Shown here: positions 17,390-25,895 of the stretch, in pieces
Numbering within the stretch: the first letter of the stretch is position 1
Layout: the number at the start of each line of letters is the position of its first letter
NCBI GenBank assembly: GCA_032718475.1
Contig: JAUCBJ010005700.1
Location: forward strand, 1-28,866
Origin: Nemertoderma westbladi
Lineage: Eukaryota > Xenacoelomorpha > Nemertodermatida > Nemertodermatidae
DNA: 28,866 nucleotides
Direction: 5' to 3'
Program-made: the position numbers and the translations under genes
The notes under the pieces: generated by a model
Seen by the model: the letters and a program-made list of their open reading frames with translations, nothing else
Databases searched by the model: none
What the model was told of the DNA's origin: nothing

Positions 17390-17480
17390 TTGAATGGTAG
17401 GCCTACTAACAATCTTTACTATCAGTACCTTCAGATTCCAAGTCCCTCGCTCTACCAAGTGATCCACTCTGCCCGTATGA
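17390..17480 (-). repeat. tRNA-like relic, possibly the head of a SINE
   Basis: On the minus strand the sequence GGGCAGAGTGGATCACTTGG followed by TAGAGCGAGGGACTTGGAAT has the spacing of a tRNA acceptor stem, D arm (GG...CTTGGTAGAGC, an A-box-like stretch) and anticodon arm. The anticodon stem no longer pairs well and the T arm (B box) is degenerate, so it is not a working tRNA gene. A tRNA-derived SINE head is the likeliest origin, but no SINE tail was recognised. Confidence 0.45.
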
Positions 17481-19269
17481 AGCCTTAAAACCAAAACCCA
17501 AGTGTAAATTAACAACAAATACAACGGATGGGAATGAATACTAGATGTCTCACTATGCTGAGTTAGCGCATTTGATAAAAAAGACATAGATTAACTACTG
17601 GCACATGGCACCCGGTTGCACTCGCTGAGCTGACACGTGGTTTGTTTGACTAACTGGCACTAGGCTGCTGGGTTGGTTTTGTTGGCACTTCAGCACTTGG
17701 CTGCATCTGTGCATAGGCCCTGCTGCTATCAGCTATGGTTAACTAAATACCTGAATACTGGCCCCAAAACAGCGAAAGTAAAGGTGTATTATATGCTAAT
17801 AAATTCACAAAGAAGGACAGACAGACAGACTGACACGACGGTTTTCAATATCTGTTCGAATGTTTATTCCCTTAGCATTCTCATTGCTGCTTCTACGGTA
17901 TCTGTCTATCAGTCTATACTACAGTGCCAGTACTATGTTAGTTAGTGCCATTCAGGATTCAGCCATTGCCATATACTGTCTGACTGTAGCAAGAAGCAAC
18001 CAACAACTGAACAACATTCTATAGCCAAGTTGGTGGAAAAACAGTTAAAAAATAAATCATGGTTGGTTAGTTCAAACGGCGTCAAGAAGAGTTAACTGGT
18101 TAATAGGCAGATAGGTACTGCACTGCTGGCGCATCCCAGGGTGTAAAAGCTTTTGTGGGATAACTGATTCGTTTGCCTTGTTGGCCAGTTCCCCCCCAGT
18201 CGCTAAGAATACTCTCAAAGTGATCTATAGCTAAAAATAGTGCAAGTTACCAGCTTATTGGCTGATTTGCTGTACGCAGGCATCTGGGCTCTGTTTAATC
18301 GGCCAACAAGCCTAGGGAGGTTGCGTCATAGCCTTGTTTTTGTATCTCCCAATAGAATTTGAGTTAGCCTTGATTTTGACCTATCACAGAGCTACTGAAC
18401 TGAAATTTTCCTATCTCACTGCTCTTTCTCTGTGTTGAACGGGAGCTTCGTGGAATAAGGGTAGTTGGTATCCTCGTATAGAGCAGTAGTCACGAGTTTT
18501 TCAAAGCCACGAAAGAACGGCTTTTAGTGTTTTGTGTTTTCTGCTTTTTAGTCCAACACTAGTAGGTTTAATTATAAGGACATATATCCTTTAACTGCGG
18601 CACTGCAGTAATCACTGCTGCATAATACCTGCTGACACACGGCTTTTAATAACTGCTGAAACTGCTAAAATTTACCTGCTCAATCGATACTGTATACTGC
18701 TATTTGTTGTTGGTTATTCATTATATTGGTTGATGAATTATTATATTGGAATAACGAGAAATAACCCCGAAACCCAATATTCTTGATATACCGAAGGTAA
18801 GAGAGAAAGGTTACCAATAACGATTGTGACTTATGTTAAAGTGGTTTGAATTGAATCTAATGTTATTTGATAGACCCTACATGAGTCAGTCTGTGTTCCT
18901 TTTATATGTGACTAAAATCAGTGAAGATTGGCAGATTAGTGTGCAGTATTGTGCAGCATTGTGTATGAGTGAGGCTGTTAAAGAAGCAATTCCTAAAGAA
19001 TGCGCCATATATGTGAATTATAATTGAGCCATATCGTTGTGAGTAGTTTAAGTCATAACTCTGTTTATATAGATAAAGCACCACGTCCTAAAGGAACTGT
19101 TAATATTCCCGAAAGTGAATAATATTGTCAGAGATTATATAATACTGTCAATCGAATAATACATTAGGCTTACATAGCAATAAAATTAAACCGTCGAACC
19201 CAATCTCCCGGGAATATCCAGCGGGTGAATGGTCGCGCACAGATTGGTTTCGACTAGTGTAGTGAATCA
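17481..19269. other. Long non-coding stretch
   Basis: No domain was recognised on either strand. The open frames at 17673-17945 and 18833-19084 have no family resemblance. Two inverted copies of GCCTTGTTGGCC (18175-18186 and 18301-18312, one mismatch) lie 114 bp apart. A tetranucleotide run of CAGA lies at 17817-17832. Confidence 0.5.
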
Positions 19270-19359
19270 AATACTTGTCATAGGCTAAAAAGCGATTTAA
19301 TATCTAGAAGACACCTTAATTTGGCGGGTTAAACTGCCAAAGGTCTGAAAGCGCGAACA
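19270..19359 (-). repeat. LTR-like relic related to BEL-1 LTR
   Basis: On the minus strand it begins TGTTCGCGC at 19359 and continues with AGACCTTTGGCAGTTTAACC, closely matching the BEL-1 LTR edge at 1-107. Similarity extends to about 19270. The flank right of 19359 does not resemble BEL-1 internal sequence or a polypurine tract. It is therefore likely a solo or truncated LTR rather than part of a full element. Its orientation is opposite to BEL-2. Confidence 0.6.
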
Positions 19360-19654
19360 TTAAAGGATATAGCTTCTTTATTGCAGTAAGCAATAAAGTT
19401 GAAAGTACCGGTCAACCGGTAAACCTGAACCGGTACATTCTGTAGGTCCGTAGGCCTAGCTGTCCCAACCGGTACTTCAGTATAAGTACACTAGTATTAT
19501 TCGATTTGATTGTTGCATACCGGTAGGCTGTTTAAGGGATTAGGGATTGATCACCCCTTATTCCTTTATATGGTTTACTTATTTCTGTCAAGTTTTATTT
19601 ATTTGTAGGCCAGTATTGAACAGAAGGCGTGTAAGCCTGATCAGATTGTACAGA

Positions 19655-20235
19655 CAATTTGTAGGCTGAGCTGTTGTCTGATTGCTGTTAAGTCTGAACG
19701 GATTGCAGTGTGTGTAGATCATTTGTCCGATTAAGTACGGTTAGGAAGTAGGGGCAGCGAACGCTGTAAGGTAAACCCCCAACTAAAGAATAAGTCGTAC
19801 TACTGGGTTAGAACGCATACTCCCTAATCATTTCGGAGTCTGCATGTCCTGTAGTTTATTTAGGCTTGAGAGTAGTCTGCCATCGTTTAGTCTGTACTTT
19901 GTTTGTGTAAGTCTGTACGGGTAGCGTATAATTTTATTTAGATAATTTGTAGGCTGGATAGTTGTCTGGCTGTTATTAGGTCTGAACAGATTGCAGCGTG
20001 TGTAGATCACTTGTCCGATTAAGTACGGTTAGGAAGTAGGGGCAGCGAACGCTGTAAGGTAAACCCCCAACTAAAGAATAAGTCGTACTACTGGGTTAGA
20101 ACGCATACTCCCTAATCATTTCGGAGTCTGCATGTCCTGTAGTTTGTTTGGGCTTGATAGTAGTCTGTCAGTGTTCGGTCTGCATTTTGTTTGAGTAGTT
20201 TGTACGCGTAGCGTAATATTTATTATTCAGAGTTT
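19655..20235 (+). repeat. 288-bp tandem duplication in the BEL-2 leader
   Basis: Two head-to-tail copies, about 19655-19942 and 19943-20235, have a period of 288 bp. A core of 133 nt is identical by eye (19725-19857 and 20013-20145), while both flanks of the unit differ at roughly one base in five. The core contains the small hairpin CAGCGAACGCTG (19755-19766 and 20043-20054) framed by GGGG and CCCCC runs. It may be a structured leader, a packaging signal or an enhancer. Confidence 0.9.
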
Positions 20236-21162
20236 ATGCGATTATCCGCAACATTCATTCCCCAAGTTTGTTCCTACAGTAATTGTGTTTGTTATACATA
20301 CCGCTATAGTTAAATTAACCCCAGTACTACACGGGCTGCTTGGCGTAGGTAAAGACTGGTGATTTTGTGCATCGGTCACTCCAGCAGATGCCGCGGTTCT
20401 TTTAGCTGTTCAAGTATATTTAACTACTGATTATCTGTTGTACAAGTACTCGTACCTAATTTAGGGTTTAGTGTACAGTACTTTCCGAAGTAATTAGTGT
20501 AGACATTATATTTGTGTTGTAAAGTGGTTGATAGGCACGTTCGATTAGCTCTATTAACTTCTAGGTAGGAACACTCCGTGATACATAACGTAGAACCTAT
20601 AGCGATACGGCTATAGGTCGTCAGGCGGTGGTATTTTTCTATCTGGACAACGCAGTGTATTTACTACTACTTATTATTTCAAATACCGTAGTACCCTGTC
20701 CGTTGTAATAACCAGAATTCTAACCCTTTGTTAGGCTGGTTTGTAGACTTCTTGTAAAATTACCCTAAAAATTCGTATTTTGTGTTTTTTGTAAATTTTT
20801 GTGTTTATTTAGAGATTGTAATCTCAACCCGAATTGTACGTAATTTGTAGTATTAAGTAACTTAGGTAAATTAGAATTATTTGTTTAGTGTCCTGTACGT
20901 AACACTTCACTGAAAGCGTACCGCTTTGTGTAGTGATTACCCCAGAAATAATAACATTTATTTCAAAAATTGACTAAACCCATTAAAACGGGTATATATA
21001 TATTATAAATCAAATTTAACGATTTATAAATAGTAGGCCTACCATATAACAATTAGGTCTCAATATCAGTTGGACTACTGCTTAAATAACGGTAATAAAG
21101 TAAGTTAAAGTAATCAAGTAACCCTAAAGTTCAGAAATTCAATTATTCTAAAATAATTGATA

Positions 21163-21447
21163 TACCGGTATTTACGATAGGCCTATTATCTTTATTTCTG
21201 TAAATTTTAGGCTTACATTATACCGGTACTTGTAATTAATTCTAGTCCAGAATTATATATACTATAAACTGTAAGCTGTGTACCGGTATTCCCGATAGGC
21301 CTATTATATATTTATATATACTTGTGCTAAAATTATACCGGTATTCTGCGATAAACCTAGTCTGTAATAATACTTATATATACTATAAGCATACTGGTAT
21401 TCTAATATATTATATATACCACGCTGCATTGAGTAGCAGTACCGGTA
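21163..21447. repeat. Cluster of TACCGGTA palindromes in the BEL-2 leader
   Basis: TACCGGTA occurs at 21163, 21221, 21281, 21336 and 21440. Two copies continue as TATTnnCGATAGGCCTATTAT (from about 21167 and 21285), so the block is partly a degenerate tandem repeat with a spacing near 115 bp. The rest is TA-rich. Confidence 0.8.
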
Positions 21448-21535
21448 ATTAATTATTAGGTTAGCAGTTAATACTGAGTTACTAGACTTGCTCAGACTGT
21501 AATACAGCAGTAGGCATTCAACGGTATACATAGTC

Positions 21536-22312
21536 ATGTCTGATACTAAGCAGAACCTGTCAGACAGTATATTAGATGTAACTATCTGCGACTCAGATAG
21601 AGACGTACAACCGTCTGGTCGTAAATTCAGTTCACCTCCCACTGTGAGGAAGGTCATCCCTCCAGTAGTAATAACAGAACCTAGGCTAGTCCAACATCGT
21701 AGGTCTATCATAGGCACTCGAGCTCAGGTCAAGCGGGACCAAGAAGCGGCGGAACAGCAACAACCCACGAGTCAAGAACTTATTCCTCAGCGGCCCAGCA
21801 GCTCCAGTAGTGAGGATACTGTAGAGCTGACACCCGAGCGCGGAGCAGAGATGACGGATGCGGTTTATACGGATCCCCTTCTCATCCTTCCTGCAGCCGT
21901 ACTCACTAGGTTATTGATCGCGGTGGAAGAACACCAGATCGACTGGGCGAGGAGTCGACGATCAACTAGAGATAGTTATGCGGGGTACACGAGGGAAGAA
22001 TTGAAGTCTATTGTCGAGTCGCAATGGAACTTCCCCGGACCCGGACTCCCGTTTGATTTATCAGAAGCTGCCTGGGAAGACATACACCGTATGGGAGTAG
22101 CCAAGGAAACCATCGATCCAGCTGTATGGAAGAGGTCCGCAGCCGGATACGCACAGGGATTCTTCAGCTCTATGGAGCGAGTAGAAAGACAACTGTTTAA
22201 ACAACCTCAAGGACCTCAAGAGCAGGGACAGCTGCTTTATCAAGTTAGAGAAAGAGTTCTGCGAATTAGGCTAATCTTATCCGCCTTTGAGGAGGCTTCT
22301 AAAAGAAGATAA
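21536..22312 (+). CDS. BEL-2 Gag, N-terminal segment (ends at in-frame TAA)
   Basis: An ATG at 21536-21538 opens a 258-codon frame. It starts MSDTKQNLSDS, is polar and Ser/Pro/Gln-rich to about residue 105, then has a more ordered helical part (about 110-258) with DPLLILPAAVLTRLLIAVEE. No standard domain is recognised in this part; it is inferred to be Gag from position and from the frame continuing beyond the stop. The TAA at 22310-22312 is followed in the same frame by 981 further codons without a stop, and the helical character continues across it. It is probably a single nonsense mutation, a sequencing error, or a readthrough site. Confidence 0.75.
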   Translation: MSDTKQNLSDSILDVTICDSDRDVQPSGRKFSSPPTVRKVIPPVVITEPRLVQHRRSIIGTRAQVKRDQEAAEQQQPTSQELIPQRPSSSSSEDTVELTPERGAEMTDAVYTDPLLILPAAVLTRLLIAVEEHQIDWARSRRSTRDSYAGYTREELKSIVESQWNFPGPGLPFDLSEAAWEDIHRMGVAKETIDPAVWKRSAAGYAQGFFSSMERVERQLFKQPQGPQEQGQLLYQVRERVLRIRLILSAFEEASKRR

Positions 22313-25255
22313 GACACGTCGTTGCAAGTTGCCGTAAAGACTTGGCTTCAAAGGGTGAGACGCCAGGTTCAAGGAGCAGCTCAGTGGAAAGCTCAGTTGG
22401 AGGAGCGCTCAACACATGGAGAATCGACGGACGCTACTTTTTCCCAAGTGGAAAGTGAAGCGACGGCAGAGAAACCGCATAAGAAGGATACCATTGATAT
22501 CTATCTGTCAGACTATCAGCGTTTTTTGGGAGATGAAGAGTTGAGGAGAAGGCTAGAGGGACTTAGCCCAAATAGCGAAGGAGCCAAACTTGTGTTATAT
22601 GCAATTGATGTGGATAGGTTAGCGGCGAACCAAGCTAAATTCGATGAACAACTCCGCATCGCTAGAGAAAAGGAAGAACAAGTAAGGAAAAAACGTATAG
22701 AAGATAGAAAGACAGCAGCGGCGGCAGTGGCAGCGGCAGAAGCAGAAAGAAAGGCAGCAGAGGCAGCGGCAGAGGCAAAAGCGGCAGCTGCAGCCGTAGA
22801 AGCGGAAAGGAAAGCGGCAGCAGCAGAGGCAAAAGCGGCAGCTGCAGCCGTAGAAGCGGAAAGGAAAGCGGCAGCGGCAGAGGCAAAAGCGGCAGCTGCA
22901 GCCGTAGAAGCGGAAAGGAAAGCGGCAGCGGCAGAAGCGGAAAGAAAGATAGCAGTGGCAGAAGCAGAACGGAGGGCATCTGAAGAGACAACCCAACTAG
23001 AGTTGGAAAATCTTCAAGAGAGGCAAGATAACTTTAATAAACAGTTAACAGCTAGTAATATGCAGATGATGAATCGATTTACCCCCAAACGACAAGGTTA
23101 TACATCATCTGAGGAAGGCGATACCACTGACACTGAAGGCGGAGGAAATCGATCCCGCCTAAGCAGACGTAAAAGAACATTCCACCGTCAGAAATTGCCT
23201 GATTTGCCTCCAGCTGTTAGAAGGCAACTAAATAACACCAACTTAGAGAGTACAGAACCCACAGACCAAATAATTACAATAGAAAGACTCCCTACTATAG
23301 TAGATGAGCCTGAAATAAGTAGGCCTGTTCTTGAAATCACCCCTTCGGTAATAGATACACCTGTGCTCCCTGAAGCTACCTATAAATTCCCTCTGCATAG
23401 CACTAAGCTACCTGTGCCCCGTAGAACTGCCCAGGAGACAGTTCAGGTCCTGGACCCCGAGCGAAACATTCCAAATTTGTCGCCCGTTGTCCCTCGTCTG
23501 CCCGCTACGACGTTGGCGGATCCCGTTTCGGCGGTTGATTGGGTAGATGAGAGACGGCGGGGGATGGATATTCTCCTAGGAGAGATGAGGGAGAATCGGA
23601 TACGCTCTTCCCAACAGGTCCGAGAGTTGGAAGGGACTGTCCAACATTTAAAGGGAACAGTGAGGGAAAGTAAGTTAGAGTTGCAAGAAGTGCAGCAAAA
23701 TATCGCGCTAGAGCGCGATAAATTAGTAAATTTACAAAAGGGTATACCACCACCCCCTGTAACAATGTGTCAACCCGTTAGGTCTGAAGTATCTCATGCG
23801 CAAGGTGTGGAGCCTACACGCATTTATACTGCTAGCGAAGTAGAAACTCCTATAGTGAACCCTATTAAGGGTAATTATAGACCTGTTGATAATGATATTC
23901 CCTATAGACCGGATCATAATCCGAGAAATTTATATACCGATAACTCGATATTAAATAACACGATGGCCCAAGAAAGTTTTACGCGTCAAATGGCTAGAAC
24001 CGAAGCCCGGCAAGCGGTAAAGGTTGGAGAGATCGTCAAGTTCAATGGAGATGAGATGAAATGGTTACCTTTTAATGAATATTACAAAGATAACATACAG
24101 AACTCTGTACTATCTAATGGAGAGAAACTTAGATTCCTCATCGAGTGCTTGGAAGGATCTCCCAAGTTAATGGCGTTAAAGTTTATTGGACATCCAGACG
24201 GATTAAGACAAGTTTGGGATACACTAAACATCAGGTATGGTAATAGGAATAATATCGCTGGGTACTTGTATGCAAAGTTAGTAGCGCCCCGAAAGTTTAT
24301 TAGTAGCGGAATTATCGAGTTTTCCGATGAGATCCAGGAGATCTGCAGACAATTGGATTGGCTAGGTAAGTCTCATGAGTATCAGAACACTATGGTTATT
24401 AGAGCAGTGGCTTCTACTTTACCGAAAGGTGGAGTAGGTACACGCTGGGATAAGAAAGTGTTATATATGATGGAACAACAACGGCGAGACCCTACCATGG
24501 CTGATCTAATGTCATTCCTAGATGGAGAAGTGAAATTACATCTCCTGAAACTGTCTAGGGAGAAAACACCGGAAAACAAGGTAAGTGAAAAACCCGTCTC
24601 TAGGAGAAAGGTAACACCAGTATGTTATACAGACGACGGCGAAAGCCAGACTTCTCAAGGAGAAGATAGCGGGAAGGACACGGATAGATCTTATTACGTA
24701 AACAAACTTCCTAAAGATCAGGTGAGTAAATTCAAGTCTCGGTCAAATGACAGGAGAGAACAGGTAAGAAAAACTCCTCCCACGTCTCCCAAGAGAATTC
24801 AGGTGAGAAAGCCCGAAGAAAAGGCAAGTGTACACAATGTGACTCAAAATAAGGTAAGTAACATCAAACCGAAATGTGCGCTGTGCGACGGGACCCACTA
24901 TTTGAATAGGTGTGATGAATTTCTAAAGAAATCATTAACGGAGAGACGCGAAGTTATGTGGGATAAGCGGTTATGTTATAATTGCCTCAGACAAGGACAC
25001 CAACGGCGAACCTGTTTCTCTGACAAAAGGTGTGCAAAGTGTGGTGCGAAACATCATATCTTGTTGCACGCTGAATTCGATCGAAATAGTCCGAATCAGG
25101 TAAGTGATTCCGAGCTACATGTCCAATTCAGTGATGTGAACGACACTGATCAATCTGAGATGGAAGGATTCTATACAGACGAGTTCTCCGACGAAAACGA
25201 ATCCTGTTATATGATAAATACCGCAGTGTATCGAGCACTCACCTATGATCTATGA
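22313..25255 (+). CDS. BEL-2 Gag, main segment: coiled coil, DUF1759-like domain, zinc knuckles
   Basis: Gag forms the particle and packages RNA. After the TAA, the frame runs 980 codons to TGA 25253-25255. In order: an Ala/Glu/Lys-rich coiled coil (about 22680-23030, partly a 54-bp tandem repeat), a polar linker, another predicted coil (about 23590-23740), a DUF1759-like domain (about 24020-24560, from VKFNGDEMKWLPFNEYYKD to a DGEVKLHLL helix), a basic tail, and three knuckle motifs: CALCDGTHYLNRC, CYNCLRQGHQRRTC and CAKCGAKHHILLH (24875 to about 25070). The first ATG in this segment is at 23060, after the coiled coil, so independent initiation would lose about 245 residues. The total length is large for a BEL/Pao Gag. 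Confidence 0.88.
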   Translation, partial: DTSLQVAVKTWLQRVRRQVQGAAQWKAQLEERSTHGESTDATFSQVESEATAEKPHKKDTIDIYLSDYQRFLGDEELRRRLEGLSPNSEGAKLVLYAIDVDRLAANQAKFDEQLRIAREKEEQVRKKRIEDRKTAAAAVAAAEAERKAAEAAAEAKAAAAAVEAERKAAAAEAKAAAAAVEAERKAAAAEAKAAAAAVEAERKAAAAEAERKIAVAEAERRASEETTQLELENLQERQDNFNKQLTASNMQMMNRFTPKRQGYTSSEEGDTTDTEGGGNRSRLSRRKRTFHRQKLPDLPPAVRRQLNNTNLESTEPTDQIITIERLPTIVDEPEISRPVLEITPSVIDTPVLPEATYKFPLHSTKLPVPRRTAQETVQVLDPERNIPNLSPVVPRLPATTLADPVSAVDWVDERRRGMDILLGEMRENRIRSSQQVRELEGTVQHLKGTVRESKLELQEVQQNIALERDKLVNLQKGIPPPPVTMCQPVRSEVSHAQGVEPTRIYTASEVETPIVNPIKGNYRPVDNDIPYRPDHNPRNLYTDNSILNNTMAQESFTRQMARTEARQAVKVGEIVKFNGDEMKWLPFNEYYKDNIQNSVLSNGEKLRFLIECLEGSPKLMALKFIGHPDGLRQVWDTLNIRYGNRNNIAGYLYAKLVAPRKFISSGIIEFSDEIQEICRQLDWLGKSHEYQNTMVIRAVASTLPKGGVGTRWDKKVLYMMEQQRRDPTMADLMSFLDGEVKLHLLKLSREKTPENKVSEKPVSRRKVTPVCYTDDGESQTSQGEDSGKDTDRSYYVNKLPKDQVSKFKSRSNDRREQVRKTPPTSPKRIQVRKPEEKASVHNVTQNKVSNIKPKCALCDGTHYLNRCDEFLKKSLTERREVMWDKRLCYNCLRQGHQRRTCFSDKRCAKCGAKHHILLHAEFDRNSPNQVSDSELHVQFSDVNDTDQSEMEGFYTDEFSDENESCYMINTAVYRALTYDL
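22772..22933 (+). repeat. 54-bp in-frame tandem repeat in gag, three units
   Basis: Units start at 22772, 22826 and 22880, each encoding 18 residues of the form EAKAAAAAVEAERKAAAA. The flanks on both sides carry decayed versions. The period is a multiple of three, so copy number can change without a frameshift, extending the coiled coil. Confidence 0.92.
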
Positions 25256-25895
25256 AAAGGATCCAGACAACGACTTCACTCTAACTACTTCTGAACGACA
25301 ACCATCTTGGAAAGAGCCATCTTCCAATGTAGGGATCCGAGAGTTTCCTGTGGTGCAAGTAAGGGTGCACGGACCTAAACGGAGTTATGTAGTGAACGCC
25401 CTCCTTGACTCCGGTAGTACAGGAACATTCATCGACAAAGAGCTAGCCGAAGATATATTTGCTGGACAACCCAAGTTCCAAACTAAGCTCAACATGTCAG
25501 GCATTATGCAAGTTTGGAAATCTACAATTACCGCGGATTATTATGTAGGAGCGTTGTCCACCCCCCAGGACGAACTAGGAGAAAACAGCATAAGGTCAGT
25601 GAAAATGGTGGCTATAAAGAACTTCGCTACTACTCAAGCAGACCTTTATAATTGGGACGAGGATGAGAGCATCCAACATCTTAACATACCTCGATTTCAG
25701 ACTGATTATCCTGGAGTGCAAATACTCATCGGCCAAAACGCGCATGAGGCGCTGGAGACGTTAGAGAAACGGCCTGCTCAACCGCAGCCCCTACAGACCT
25801 ATGCGGTAAGAACTAGAGTAGGTTGGTACTTTACTGGCCCTTCCCGTAGAACACTCAGAGAAAGACTACCGCAAGAGAGAGTCTGCCAGGTGAGT
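24578..25895 (+). promoter_or_regulatory. Series of consensus-like 5' splice donors
   Basis: MAG|GTRAG(T/A) matches occur at 24578, 24719, 24761, 24800, 24851, 25097 and 25887. The six in gag all fall in the same codon phase (codons xAR GTR AGx, encoding K/Q-V-S/R), and the one in pol has the equivalent phase in the pol frame. These could be splice donors, or the result of a recurring peptide motif. No acceptor was assigned, so function is inference only. Confidence 0.4.

Larger units (their letters stand above)
19360..21535 (+). other. BEL-2 leader / 5' LTR region
   Basis: About 2.2 kb with no coding frame precedes gag. It holds a 288-bp tandem duplication, several ACCGGT motifs near 19409-19525, and a block of TACCGGTA palindromes at 21163-21447. 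The promoter, 5' LTR and primer-binding site of BEL-2 are expected here. I could not identify a TG...CA pair or tRNA complement with confidence. Confidence 0.55.

Noticed and set aside
18833-19084. Short open frames on both strands before the LTR-like relic
   Set aside because: AT-rich, overlapping on opposite strands and without recognisable features.
20300-20560. BEL-2 primer-binding site candidates (TGGTGATTTTG, TGGTTGATAGG)
   Set aside because: Neither matches a tRNA 3' end that I can recognise, and the LTR border is unknown.
22619-22996. Minus-strand Leu/Pro- and Cys/Arg-rich frames opposite gag
   Set aside because: Shadows of the 54-bp Ala/Glu/Lys repeat in the gag coding strand.
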